Shown: in pieces, positions 8,913-17,644 of the stretch
How the letters are laid out: each line of letters starts with the position of its first letter
Numbering within the stretch: position 1 is the first letter of the stretch
Assembly: GCA_029260375.1 (NCBI GenBank)
Contig: JAJDDI010000025.1
Coordinates: 1-40,953 of the forward strand
Direction of reading: 5' to 3'
DNA: 40,953 bases
From: Phycisphaerales bacterium
GTDB lineage: Bacteria; Planctomycetota; Phycisphaerae; Phycisphaerales; UBA1924
Program-made: the position numbers and the translations under genes
The notes under the pieces: generated by a model
What the model was told of the DNA's origin: nothing
The model's database searches: none
Seen by the model: only the letters and a program-made list of their open reading frames with translations

Positions 8913-9968
8913 CTATGCCTCTTCATCGGTCGGCAGCGCCATTGCCCAGACGCGTTGGAGGGGCAACTCGGTATGCATGGACTCTGGCAGCCGATCGTAG
9001 TTCTCAAAGATCTGATCGAGCAGGTCGTCGCGGTCCCAGAGCCTGACCTTGAAGAACATCCGCGCCTTTTCCTTGATGATCGAACTCTTGAACCCGCCCC
9101 AGCACACCAGCAGCCCGCGATCCGCACCAACATTCGCCATTGTGCCGATCAGTTGATCCAGGGTCGGACGGTCGAGCGGTGATTCCTGGCTCTTCACCTG
9201 CACACAGATCCGTGGCGATCCGAACCCGAGCGTACTGGGCGACGCCAGCAGATCAATCCCTTGATCGGGTCCGTCTGGAGATCGATACACGGTGTAACCC
9301 TGTGCCTCAAGCAAAACCTGCACGAGCCTTGCGAGCGGGTGCCCCTTGTACTTCGCGAGAATGTGAGCGGCGATCTGTTCACGCCCCATCGCCCCAAGAT
9401 CAATCGCCTCGTCCTCGTCCGAGTCTCCGGTTTCTGTTTCGTCAGAAAGATCCGATACCCGTGGGTGCGGCGCTGCTGTCGCCCGCCAGTTGTGCTCGGC
9501 CATCTCCTTGACGCGGCGCTCGGCTTCATTCCTCTTGATTTGGCAGATCGTCGAGAACGCACCGAGTGAAGCGAGAATATCACCGTCGAAGTGTGACCTC
9601 GGGATCTCGAGCTGCAACCACTGAACCCGCCTGCTGTGGTAGTACGGGTCTTCGGCGTTGGGGTCGTACTCATAATCGCCCACGATCTCGCCGATATGAA
9701 TCACCGGACCCTGCTTGCTGGGCAGTGCAACCCAGTCACCGGGAGACATCCTGCCGACGAATGACCAAAGCTGCCCCGTGTTCTGAGAGATTCGCCCTTT
9801 GGGCGCCTCGGGATATTGAACACGCAACACACTGGCGATATCGCCCTTATTCTTCGCTTTCGAAAGGTCCGTATTCAGACCGTTCCAGGTTAGATAGATC
9901 CGATTCTGTTCGAGGAACCGATCTTCATACTGTCCGCGCGATCCCGCACGATTTAACCAAAGCGCCAT
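8913..9968 (-). CDS. Mrr-type restriction endonuclease-like protein
   Basis: Predicted nuclease of 351 residues. The C-terminal Mrr catalytic domain shows LVQVLLEAQGYTVYRSPDG (about 215-233), GIDLLA with Asp239 and CVQVKSQ with Gln257 and Lys259, i.e. the D-(Q)xK core of PD-(D/E)xK nucleases. The N-terminal half (MSPGDWVALPSKQGPVIHIG, about 74-93) resembles the PUA/EVE-like reader domain seen in Mrr-like type IV restriction proteins that sense modified DNA. A Glu/Asp-rich linker (about 174-190) joins the two. No methyltransferase or specificity gene is nearby. Its base composition is visibly less GC-rich than the flanking synthetase gene. Its ribosome site (CAGGGGGGAA) overlaps the end of glnS; glnS stop and this ATG are three bases apart. 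Biological target is inferred, not shown. Confidence 0.82.
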   Translation of the reverse strand: MALWLNRAGSRGQYEDRFLEQNRIYLTWNGLNTDLSKAKNKGDIASVLRVQYPEAPKGRISQNTGQLWSFVGRMSPGDWVALPSKQGPVIHIGEIVGDYEYDPNAEDPYYHSRRVQWLQLEIPRSHFDGDILASLGAFSTICQIKRNEAERRVKEMAEHNWRATAAPHPRVSDLSDETETGDSDEDEAIDLGAMGREQIAAHILAKYKGHPLARLVQVLLEAQGYTVYRSPDGPDQGIDLLASPSTLGFGSPRICVQVKSQESPLDRPTLDQLIGTMANVGADRGLLVCWGGFKSSIIKEKARMFFKVRLWDRDDLLDQIFENYDRLPESMHTELPLQRVWAMALPTDEEA

Positions 9969-9971
9969 GGC

Positions 9972-11726
9972 CTATTCCCCCCTGCCCGCTTCCTTCGCCC
10001 ACGAGTCCTTGAGCGTCACCGTCCGGTTGAACACCAGCGTCTCGGGCGACGAGTCCCCGTCCACACAGAAGTACCCCACACGCTCGAACTGGAAACGGTC
10101 TCCCATGACGCCGCCAGCCAGCTCCCGCTCGAGCTTCGCGCCGGTGATCACACTCAGCGAGTCCGGGTTCAGGTCGTCCAGGTGGTTGCCGCTCGCCTTG
10201 CCGGGCTGCTCTGTGCTGTAGAGACGATCGAACAGACGGACCTCGCCCCCGATGCAGTCATCGGCGCAGACCCAGTGCAGCGTGCCCTTGACCTTGCGGA
10301 CCTTGCCCTCGTCGTCGGGCGGGGGCGAGTCCCCGCCGCGGGTCGCCGGGTCGTAGGTGCACAGAATCTCGACCACCTCGCCCGCGTCGTTCTTGACCAC
10401 GTCGTGGCACCGGACCCAGTACCCGTAGCGGAGGCGGACCTCCTTGCCGATCGCCAGGCGGAACCACTTCTTGTTGGGCGCCTGCTCGATGAAGTCCTCA
10501 CGCTCAATAAACAAGTTCTTGCCGAACGGGACGTGGCGCGAGCCCGCGGACACGTCCTCGGGGTTGTTCACCGCGTCGAGCTCCTCGATGCGTCCGGGCT
10601 CGCCGTGCTCGTCCCAGTTGGTGATCGTGAGCCTGACCGGGTCGAGCACCGCCATGCGGCGCTGGGCGATCTTGTTGAGGTGATCCCGCGCGGCGTTCTC
10701 GATCCGCACGTAGTCCACCTTCGCGTTGAACTTCGTCACGCCCCCGATGGCGCACATCGCCCGCAGCGCCTCGGGCGTGTACCCGCGCCGCCGGAAGCCC
10801 GAGACCGTGGGCATCCGCGGGTCGTCCCAGCCGCCGACACGCTTCTCCTCCACGAGCTGCTTGAGCTGCCGCTTGGACATCACCACGTACGTCGGGGCGA
10901 AACGGGCGAACTCGGTCTGCTGCGGGTGGTGCACGCCCTCGAGCTGCGCCAGGAACCAGTCATACAACGGCCTGTGGTTCTCGAACTCGAGCGTGCACAG
11001 CGAGTTCGTGATCCCCTCGTACGAGTCCTCGAGCCCGTGGGCCCAGTCGTACATCGGGTAGACCTTCCACGCCTCGCCCGTGCGGTGGTGCGGCTTGTGC
11101 AGCACGCGGTACAGCACCGGGTCACGCAGATTGAAGTTCGGCGACGCCATGTCGATCTTGGCGCGCAAGACCTTGCTCCCATCCGGGAACTCGCCCACGC
11201 GCATCCGCTCGAACAGGTCCAGACTTTCATCGACCGGGCGATCGCGGAACGGACTCTCGACACCCGGCTCGGTCGCCGTGCCGCGGGTGGCGCGGATCTG
11301 CTCGGGCGTCTGGTCATCGACGTACGCCAGGCCCTTGCGGACCAGCTCGCACGCGTGGTCGTACATCTTCTGGAAGTAGTCCGACGCGAACTTCACGCCC
11401 GCGAGCGGATCGTCGTCGCGGGCGCCCGCCCAGCGGTAGCCCAGCCAGCGGACGTCCTCGACGATGGAGCGGACGTACTCGTCCTCCTCGGCCGCGGGGT
11501 TGGTGTCGTCAAAGCGGAGGTTGCACGAGCCCCCGAACTCCTCGGCGATGCTGAAGCTCAGCCAGATCGCCTTGGCGTGCCCGATATGCAAATACCCGTT
11601 GGGCTCTGGCGGGAAGCGGGTCTTGATGACCGACCCGTCCCCCTTGGGCCCCCACCGCCCGCTGGCGATGTCCTGCTCGACCATCTGCTGGATGAAGTGG
11701 CGGTTGGAGCCCTCAGTCTCATTCAT
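9972..11726 (-). CDS. glnS: Glutaminyl-tRNA synthetase
   Basis: Charges tRNA-Gln with glutamine in the cytoplasm. The 584-residue protein is close to the usual bacterial length. Class I motifs are PPEPNGYLHIGHAKA (HIGH at 47-50) and VMSKRQL (KMSKS equivalent, about 279-283); the GlnRS-typical segments SLCTLEFENHRPLYDWF and GGWDDPRMPTVSGFRRRGYTP are present, as is the C-terminal beta-barrel anticodon-binding region ending near FNRTVTLKDSW. GlnRS rather than GluRS identity is secure from these segments. Having a dedicated GlnRS means tRNA-Gln need not be made through transamidation. It sits six bases after the unknown 243-residue gene and three bases before the Mrr-like gene. Confidence 0.97.
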   Translation of the reverse strand: MNETEGSNRHFIQQMVEQDIASGRWGPKGDGSVIKTRFPPEPNGYLHIGHAKAIWLSFSIAEEFGGSCNLRFDDTNPAAEEDEYVRSIVEDVRWLGYRWAGARDDDPLAGVKFASDYFQKMYDHACELVRKGLAYVDDQTPEQIRATRGTATEPGVESPFRDRPVDESLDLFERMRVGEFPDGSKVLRAKIDMASPNFNLRDPVLYRVLHKPHHRTGEAWKVYPMYDWAHGLEDSYEGITNSLCTLEFENHRPLYDWFLAQLEGVHHPQQTEFARFAPTYVVMSKRQLKQLVEEKRVGGWDDPRMPTVSGFRRRGYTPEALRAMCAIGGVTKFNAKVDYVRIENAARDHLNKIAQRRMAVLDPVRLTITNWDEHGEPGRIEELDAVNNPEDVSAGSRHVPFGKNLFIEREDFIEQAPNKKWFRLAIGKEVRLRYGYWVRCHDVVKNDAGEVVEILCTYDPATRGGDSPPPDDEGKVRKVKGTLHWVCADDCIGGEVRLFDRLYSTEQPGKASGNHLDDLNPDSLSVITGAKLERELAGGVMGDRFQFERVGYFCVDGDSSPETLVFNRTVTLKDSWAKEAGRGE

Positions 11727-11732
11727 CGGAGT

Positions 11733-12464
11733 TTATTCCAAGAAGACGTAAGCAGTAAAGGGGGTAACGACAATAGCCTCCCCGAATTCTTCAACAAGCT
11801 GATCGCGGATCCTCTCCGAGACAATGACCTTGCCTTCACCCACATCGGCGCGACTCATCCAGACGTCTAGCCCACTCTCCAGTTGCGAGCGTACCGACTC
11901 GATGCCGGTCTTCACCGAATCGAGTCTTGTGAGCTCACTCGGACACATGGATGAACCCGAGCTGATATCTCCATCCTTGCAACCAGTCGGCATCATCTGC
12001 CAAAGAGAGCCAAGCGCGTCCGCAAGGTCCTGCCGATGGGGCCGAGTCAGAATGTAGTTCTCCGGCTCGCCCTCCTCCGGGAGTTCGGAGGGGTACTTCG
12101 CTGTCAGATCCCAACCCGTCCAATCGTAATCCACGATCCGGGCCGGGTGGACGGGGTGAAACGCAACGTTCGAGACTCCGATGCGCTCCAGGACCTGACG
12201 ACCTTGCTGCGTAAACACTGGCGCCGGGTAAGGGAACGTGATCGGGTTCATCCCCTGCGCCGTCCGCTCAAGCGAGAGCATCCCATCATGATGTGGGAGG
12301 TGCGCCGCCATTCCGTCGTAGAGTACGGAACCGTAATCGCCCCAAACCCGACTCGGACTACGCAACTCGAAGAACCCTGTCTCAATCGCCGTATGCTGAC
12401 GCCGGCGCTGTCTTCGCCCGAATACCGCCCGCATTGCGGGACTTGGCTCAAAGGGATTCTTCAT
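11733..12464 (-). CDS. Hypothetical protein between gltX and glnS
   Basis: I do not recognise this 243-residue protein with confidence. It has no signal peptide or membrane segment. The N-terminus is basic (RRQRRRQ) and the C-terminus GKVIVSERIRDQLVEEFG faintly recalls the ending of Imm11/DUF1629-like immunity proteins, in which a similar IVSERVRxxLE segment occurs; that is only a suggestion. Composition is visibly less GC-rich than gltX and glnS. GGAGG lies about ten bases before the ATG at 12464. The gene is tightly packed: three bases after the gltX stop and six before the glnS start, so it is almost certainly cotranscribed with both synthetases. Confidence 0.72.
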   Translation of the reverse strand: MKNPFEPSPAMRAVFGRRQRRRQHTAIETGFFELRSPSRVWGDYGSVLYDGMAAHLPHHDGMLSLERTAQGMNPITFPYPAPVFTQQGRQVLERIGVSNVAFHPVHPARIVDYDWTGWDLTAKYPSELPEEGEPENYILTRPHRQDLADALGSLWQMMPTGCKDGDISSGSSMCPSELTRLDSVKTGIESVRSQLESGLDVWMSRADVGEGKVIVSERIRDQLVEEFGEAIVVTPFTAYVFLE

Positions 12465-12467
12465 CGC

Positions 12468-14267
12468 TCAAGAACCTCCAGCCACGATGCCCTGAACCGC
12501 ACGGACACACCGCTCGATCCGCCGAACCAGCCCGTCCTTGCCCACCAGCGCCAAGCTCAACCCCAGCGGCGGGCTCACCGCCGCCCCGGTCAAGGCCACG
12601 CGGATCGGCTGGGCCACCCTCCCGATCTTGACCTGCTTCTTCTCGGCAAACCCCTCGATCGCCGCGTCGATCGCCTCGGGATCGAACGGGTCCAACCCCG
12701 CGAGGACGTCCTTCACACCCGCGAGCAGCTCCAGCCCCGTGGGCTCGCCCTCGACCTGTTTGGTCAGGTTCTTCTTGACCGCCTTCTCGTCGTACTCGAT
12801 CGCGCCGTCATCCACCAGCACAAAGTCCAAAACCGTGCGCACATCACGCAGTGTCTTGCAGCGCTGACGCGCGGCCGCGCATCCCCAGGCGAGCTTCTCT
12901 CCGGGCAGCGCCCCGAGCATCGCCGCGTCGTGGTCCTTGGCCCACGACGCCCAGCACGACGCGAACGCCGCGTCGTCCATCGCCTGGATGGTGTCCGCGT
13001 TGAACGCGAGCAGCTTGGCCCGGTCGAACTTGCTGGCGCTCTTGCCCAAACGCCCAAGATCGAAGTGCTGCGCGATGTACGCCGCGTCGAAGCGCTCAAG
13101 ATCGGTCCCGTCGTCGTTCTTGACGCCCGGGTTCCAGCCCAGCAGGGCCAGGAAGTTGACCAGCACCTGGGGCAGATACCCCGCGCCCCGGAAGTCCGCC
13201 GTGTCGATCTCGGGCAGGCTCATCGCGAACAGCCGCTGCAGCTCGCCCAGGTCCTGGGTCTCGAGCTGGGATTTCTTGTCGCCCAGCCACGCCTCGAACT
13301 TGCCCTTGTCGATCGCGGGCGCGGCCTGGCGGTAGACGCGGTCCCGGTCGCGGTCGATCTCCGCCATGAAGTGCGCCCGGGCCGCCTTGTCCTTGTCCCG
13401 CTTGGACATCTTCGACCCGTCCGGGTTGAAGATCAGCGGCAGGTGCGCGTACACGGGCGTGCGGAACCCCATCGCCTTCTGCAGCGCCACGTGTCTGGGC
13501 GTGTTGTTCAGGTGCTCCTGGCCTCTCAACACATGCGTCACGCCCATCAGCTCGTCATCGACAACGACGGCCAGGTGGTACGTCGGGAACCCGTCCACCT
13601 TGCGGATGACAAAGTCGTCCACGTGCTCGGCAGCGAAGTTCACGTCCCCGAGCACCTCGTCGCGGACGTGGATCGCCTCATCGGGCATCCGGAAGCGAAT
13701 GACGTGCGCCTCGCTCTTGGCGCGCGCCAACGCCGCGTCACGATCGAACCCCGGGTCGCGGATGTAGCGGAACGTCTCCTTGCGCGCGCGCGCCGCGTCG
13801 CGCTTGGCGGTCAGCTCCTCGAGTGTGTCGAAGGCGGGGTAGGCCTTGTCCTGGTCGATCAGCCGCTGGATGTGCTCGTTGTACAGCTCAATCCGCTGGG
13901 CCTGGAAGAAAGGACCGATGGATCGCGGGTCGCCGCCGATGGACCTCTTGGAGGGGGGGGCATCTTGCCCCCCCGTGAGAATGCCGGCGTTCGCGGTGGG
14001 GCTGGAAGCCCCACCCTCCAAAGCCAGCTCCGGCCCCTCGTCCCAGTCGATGCCCATCCAGGCCAGGTCCTCGAGGATGCCCGTGGTCGCGGACTCGCTG
14101 GAGCGGGCCTGGTCGGTGTCCTCGACGCGAAGGATGAACGTGCCCCCGTGCCTGCGGGCGTAGGCCCAGCAGAACAGCGCGGTGCGGGCGCCTCCAACGT
14201 GCAGAAAGCCCGTGGGCGAGGGGGCGAAGCGGGTGATGACGCTGGGATTGGCGGGGTCGCTGGGCAT
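12468..14267 (-). CDS. gltX: Glutamate-tRNA ligase (GltX-type), with in-frame repeat insertion
   Basis: Charges tRNA-Glu (or tRNA-Glu and tRNA-Gln in some bacteria; here glnS is adjacent). 599 residues. Class I motifs are RFAPSPTGFLHVGGARTAL (HIGH region, 13-31) and DGSKMSKRD (about residue 284). DTDQARSS and the VIRKVDGFPTYHLAVVVDD region are typical of GluRS, followed by the alpha-helical anticodon-binding domain. Length exceeds the usual 470-500: residues 82-107 derive from a palindromic repeat placed between DEGPE and the conserved GPFFQAQR, where homologues have only a few residues, and the C-terminal region also looks extended. ATG 14267 is preferred to an in-frame TTG nine bases earlier. 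Downstream genes follow at three to six bases. Confidence 0.95.
   Translation of the reverse strand: MPSDPANPSVITRFAPSPTGFLHVGGARTALFCWAYARRHGGTFILRVEDTDQARSSESATTGILEDLAWMGIDWDEGPELALEGGASSPTANAGILTGGQDAPPSKRSIGGDPRSIGPFFQAQRIELYNEHIQRLIDQDKAYPAFDTLEELTAKRDAARARKETFRYIRDPGFDRDAALARAKSEAHVIRFRMPDEAIHVRDEVLGDVNFAAEHVDDFVIRKVDGFPTYHLAVVVDDELMGVTHVLRGQEHLNNTPRHVALQKAMGFRTPVYAHLPLIFNPDGSKMSKRDKDKAARAHFMAEIDRDRDRVYRQAAPAIDKGKFEAWLGDKKSQLETQDLGELQRLFAMSLPEIDTADFRGAGYLPQVLVNFLALLGWNPGVKNDDGTDLERFDAAYIAQHFDLGRLGKSASKFDRAKLLAFNADTIQAMDDAAFASCWASWAKDHDAAMLGALPGEKLAWGCAAARQRCKTLRDVRTVLDFVLVDDGAIEYDEKAVKKNLTKQVEGEPTGLELLAGVKDVLAGLDPFDPEAIDAAIEGFAEKKQVKIGRVAQPIRVALTGAAVSPPLGLSLALVGKDGLVRRIERCVRAVQGIVAGGS
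13947..14023. repeat. Paired-hairpin repeat inserted in frame in gltX
   Basis: Outer ends CTTGGAGGG (13947-13955) and CCCTCCAAAG (14014-14023) are nearly complementary. Inside are two hairpins: a run of G, ATCTT, run of C (13954-13974) and GGTGGGGC, TGGAA, GCCCCACC (13995-14015). Outer ends and the TGGAA hairpin match the carB element closely. Read on the minus strand it encodes about 26 residues (LEGGASSPTANAG ... GGQDAPPSK) without interrupting gltX. Confidence 0.88.
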
Positions 14268-14309
14268 AGGCGTCAAGCGTATGCCGCGGGCGGGCGGGAT
14301 CTTGAGGCT

Positions 14310-15227
14310 TCAGGCGCCCTTGACCATGCGTCCGGTGAGCGTGAGCAGGGCGGACTTGTGCTTGAGCATGCGCCGTTTGGCCCGCAGGGCGTGGTAGGCG
14401 AGCTTGAGCGGGCCGCGCATGTACCCGTGAGGCCCCTCGGCCTCCAGGTACGCCACGCCGACCTCGCTGAACCCGGCCCGCCTGCCCTGGGCGCGGAGCT
14501 GCCTGGCGGAGTTGCACTTGTACTGCACCGGGTAGTGGTACGACTCCTCGCCGCCCCGCTTGAGCAGGTGCAGGGCCAGCTCGTCGATCTTGAGCTTGTG
14601 CAGCGTCGAGGCGGTAATCGTGAAGTAGTGCCCGGCGTTGGGCGTCATAAAGAGGTACACCCCGCCCGGCTTGAGGCACCGGCTCGCGGCCTTGAGGAAC
14701 GCGTCCGGGTCGCCCACGTGTTCCATGACCATGAAGCTGTAGGCGATATCGACGGAGTTCTCGGGCAGCTTGGCCGTCTCCATCAGGGCGTGCTGGAAGT
14801 TGTCGAACAGCCCCTGACGGGTGGTGATCTCGTCGTCGGGCTCGAGCCCCCAGAACTCGTCGGCGTGGGCGCCCATCGCCTCGGTGTAGCCCAGCTCCCG
14901 CCCGATGCCGCGCCCGCAGCCGATGTCGAGCACACGCACAGGCCCGCCGGTCTCGGCGCGGACGCGCTCGATCTCCTTGATGACAAGGCGCGCAAAGACG
15001 CGCCGCCGGTCGGTGGTCTTGTTGAAGTTGTACCGGCGCTCCAGCTCGTCGAAGCTCAGGTCGTCGTGCGGGCGGCGCGGGCGGATGAGTTCCGCCAGAT
15101 CAGGCGTCATCTCACGGGTCGGCGTCCGTTCGGGCGCGAGCACCTCGACCGGGCGCACGGTGGCGACGTTGGCTGGCGCGGCAGGGACCCCTCCCGCCTG
15201 GCGCGTGGGCGACGGATCTGATGTCAT
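14310..15227 (-). CDS. Class I SAM-dependent methyltransferase (Methyltransf_11/25-like)
   Basis: Predicted methyltransferase of 305 residues, substrate unknown. Motif I is VRVLDIGCGRGIGREL (98-113), then WGLEPDDE as motif II, SVDIAYSFMVMEHVGDPD as motif IV with the EHV seen in UbiE/Coq5-like enzymes, and LKPGGVYLFMTPN as motif VI. The C-terminal 100 residues (KLKIDELALHLLKRGG ... RMLKHKSALL) resemble enzymes acting on lipids or polysaccharide intermediates, but this is not proof. ATG 15227 lies right after a GGGGT stretch; the frame stays open upstream but composition there is not coding-like. It is the first gene of the minus-strand run and lies 42 bases before gltX. Confidence 0.85.
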   Translation of the reverse strand: MTSDPSPTRQAGGVPAAPANVATVRPVEVLAPERTPTREMTPDLAELIRPRRPHDDLSFDELERRYNFNKTTDRRRVFARLVIKEIERVRAETGGPVRVLDIGCGRGIGRELGYTEAMGAHADEFWGLEPDDEITTRQGLFDNFQHALMETAKLPENSVDIAYSFMVMEHVGDPDAFLKAASRCLKPGGVYLFMTPNAGHYFTITASTLHKLKIDELALHLLKRGGEESYHYPVQYKCNSARQLRAQGRRAGFSEVGVAYLEAEGPHGYMRGPLKLAYHALRAKRRMLKHKSALLTLTGRMVKGA

Positions 15228-15559
15228 ACCCCGACGATACGACGCGCCCCTGTTTGCGGCAACGAAAGTGCCGTTTGTGCCGATTCTGCGGGCAGACCCC
15301 CTCCCCCATCCACGCCTGGGCGGGTCTTTATGGGAGCCCGGGGCGCGTTTGGCGCCTCTCGGACCCAACTCCGGGCTCGTTCGCGGGGCGCCGGGCGCGT
15401 TAGACTGCCGGCGAGTCCAGATCGGCGGTCCGCTCGACAGGGAGGTTCGGGCGCCGCCTGAACACATCCCATCGCCGGACGGACCCGACGCCATGCCCGC
15501 CCTCTCGGGGCGGTCGTCCGCGTCCTCACGCCCGGCGGCATCCGGAAGGAGACAAACCT
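15228..15559. other. Divergent intergenic region upstream of the EF-G-like gene
   Basis: 332 bases between the divergent methyltransferase and EF-G-like starts. It presumably holds both promoters. A TAGACT hexamer at 15401-15406 is -10-like, but no convincing -35 sits at proper spacing. Several GC-rich inverted segments occur, none followed by a T run. No small coding frame with a ribosome site was found. The last bases (GGAAGGAG) are the ribosome site of the EF-G-like gene. Confidence 0.4.
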
Positions 15560-17644
15560 ATGGCTGTACGCGACCCCGCCGACATCAGGAACGTGGCCCT
15601 GCTCGGGCAGACCGGCTCGGGAAAGACGACCCTCACCGAGCGCCTGCTGCTTACCACGGGCACGATCCAGCGCATGGGCAGCGTCAGCGACGGCACGACG
15701 ATCTCCGACTGGTCCGACGAAGAGAAGCACCACAACCACTCGCTCAAGCCCGAGGTCCTGCACTTCGAGCACGAGGGTCACTTCGTCAACTGCATCGACA
15801 CACCGGGCCTCTCGGACTTCGCCGGGCACTCCATCGCCTGTCTCCCCGCCGTGGAGACGGCGGTCGTCGTCATCGATGCGCACAAGGGCGTCGAGCCGAT
15901 GACCCGCCGGATGATGAAGGTCGCCAAAGAGCGCAACCTGCCCCGCGCGATCGTGATCAACAAGATCGACGACACACAAGCGGACCTGGAGGCCGTCGTG
16001 AAGGCCGTGCAGACCGAGTTCGGCTCCGTCTGCCTGCCCATCAACATCCCCACGAGCGACCGCTCGGGCGTGGTGGACGTCTTCGGCGAGGACCACTCGG
16101 GCCAGACCCTGTTCAGCTCGCCCGACGAGGCGCACACGAAGATCATCGAACAGGTTGTCGAGGTCAACGAGGAGCTGATGAGCGAGTACCTCGAGAAGGG
16201 CGACGCCGCGGCGCTCAACAAGCACGCCGTGCACGAGGCCTTCGAGCAGGCCCTGCGCGAGGGGCACCTCGTCCCGATCTGTTTCGCCAGCGCCCTGACG
16301 GGCGCGGGAAGCGAGGCGCTGCTGCACGTCTTCGCGTCCCTGCTGCCCAGCCCGCTCGAGGGCAACCCGCGGACGTTCCTCAAGCGTGACCCCTCGGGCG
16401 AGGACGACAGCGAGGTCCACGAGTCCGAGTTCCACCCCGAGCCCGACACGTCCAAGCCGCTCATCGCGCATTGCTTTAAGGTCTCCACCGACCCGTTCGT
16501 GGGCAAGCTGGGCGTCTTCCGCGTCCACCAGGGCACGATCAAGGCCAAGACCGAGGTCCGCATCGCGGACCACAAGAAGGGCGTTCGCGTGGGCTCGCTC
16601 ATCCGCACCCAGGGCAAGGGCCAGGAGGACGTCCCCGAGCTCGGGCCCGGCGACATCGGCTCCATCGCCAAGGTTGACGAGATCCACTTCGACGGCGTCC
16701 TGCACGACGGCAAGACCGGAGAGGGCATCCACCTGCGCCCCCTCCCCCTGCCCAAGCCCATGTACGGGCTGGCGATCGAGCTCAAGAACCACGCCGACGA
16801 GGCGAAGTTCGGCGCCGTCATCGGCAAGCTCCAGGACGAGGACCCGTGCTTCGTCGTCGAGCGCATCGCCGCGACCAAGCAGACCGTGATGCGCGGGCTC
16901 GGCGAGCTGCACCTTCGCGTCATACTCGAGAAGCTCCACGAGCACTACAAGATGGACCTGCTCACCGAGCCGCCCAAGGTCGCCTACAAGGAGACCATCT
17001 CGGGCAAGGGCGACGGGCACCACCGGCACAAGAAGCAGACCGGCGGCGCCGGGCAGTTCGGCGAGGTCTACCTCCGCGTCGAGCCCCTGCCCGACGACCA
17101 CGAGTCCGGCTTCGAGTTCGTCAACGCCACCGTTGGCGGCTCCATCCCCCGCCAGTTCATGCCCGCCATCGAGAAGGGCATCCGCTCGATCCTGTCCGAT
17201 GGCGCCGTCGCGGGGTACCCCATGACCGGCGTCAAGGTCGAGGTCTACGACGGGAAGTTCCACGCGGTGGACTCGAAAGAGATCGCGTTCATCACCGCGG
17301 GCAAGCGGGCGTTTATCGAGGCGATCGAGAAGGCCCGCCCCGTGCTGCGCGAGCCGTTCGTCATCCTGGAGGTGACGGTGCCGCAGAGTTCTATGGGCGA
17401 CATCGCGGGGGATCTCTCGACCAAACGCGGTCGCGTGCAGGACACGAAGATACTCGCCGGGGACATGTGCACCGTCATCGCCCAGGCGCCGCTTTCGGAG
17501 CTGCAGAACTACTCCAACGAGCTCAAGAGCATGACGCAGGGCGCCGGCTCGTACACGATGGAGTACTCGCACGACGAGAACACCCCGCCGCACATCCAGC
17601 AGGAGGTCATCGCGGCCTTCGAGGGGCACAAGCACGACGACTAG
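15560..17644 (+). CDS. EF-G-like translational GTPase (EF-G2 subfamily)
   Basis: 694-residue GTPase with the full five-domain EF-G layout; predicted to act on the ribosome, but not the canonical translocase. G1 is GQTGSGKTT (16-24), G3 is DTPG (80-83), G4 is NKID (134-137). The switch I sequence normally RGITI reads EKHHNHSL, and the residue after DTPG, normally the catalytic histidine of DTPGHVDF, is Leu84. Later domains carry KKQTGGAGQFGEVYLRVEP, GGSIPRQF and GAGSYTMEYSHDENTPPHIQ. These features match the EF-G2/EF-G-like group (as in Thermus), whose role is unclear, rather than FusA; tetracycline-resistance proteins are a more distant alternative. A strong ribosome site (GGAAGGAG) precedes ATG 15560. 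The ankyrin gene follows after 92 bases. Confidence 0.92.
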   Translation: MAVRDPADIRNVALLGQTGSGKTTLTERLLLTTGTIQRMGSVSDGTTISDWSDEEKHHNHSLKPEVLHFEHEGHFVNCIDTPGLSDFAGHSIACLPAVETAVVVIDAHKGVEPMTRRMMKVAKERNLPRAIVINKIDDTQADLEAVVKAVQTEFGSVCLPINIPTSDRSGVVDVFGEDHSGQTLFSSPDEAHTKIIEQVVEVNEELMSEYLEKGDAAALNKHAVHEAFEQALREGHLVPICFASALTGAGSEALLHVFASLLPSPLEGNPRTFLKRDPSGEDDSEVHESEFHPEPDTSKPLIAHCFKVSTDPFVGKLGVFRVHQGTIKAKTEVRIADHKKGVRVGSLIRTQGKGQEDVPELGPGDIGSIAKVDEIHFDGVLHDGKTGEGIHLRPLPLPKPMYGLAIELKNHADEAKFGAVIGKLQDEDPCFVVERIAATKQTVMRGLGELHLRVILEKLHEHYKMDLLTEPPKVAYKETISGKGDGHHRHKKQTGGAGQFGEVYLRVEPLPDDHESGFEFVNATVGGSIPRQFMPAIEKGIRSILSDGAVAGYPMTGVKVEVYDGKFHAVDSKEIAFITAGKRAFIEAIEKARPVLREPFVILEVTVPQSSMGDIAGDLSTKRGRVQDTKILAGDMCTVIAQAPLSELQNYSNELKSMTQGAGSYTMEYSHDENTPPHIQQEVIAAFEGHKHDD

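Noticed and set aside
8913-9968. Complete restriction-modification system
   Set aside because: No methyltransferase or specificity subunit is adjacent; only an Mrr-type nuclease is supported.
10182-11870. 562-codon plus-strand frame opposite glnS
   Set aside because: Val/Leu/Arg/His-rich shadow with no recognisable domain; glnS on the other strand is certain.
12036-15221. 1061-codon plus-strand frame opposite gltX and the methyltransferase
   Set aside because: Shadow frame across two real genes on the other strand; no ribosome site or domain.
15224-17635. 803-codon minus-strand frame opposite the EF-G-like gene
   Set aside because: Shadow with repetitive Val/Leu/Arg/Asp composition; the plus-strand GTPase is clear.
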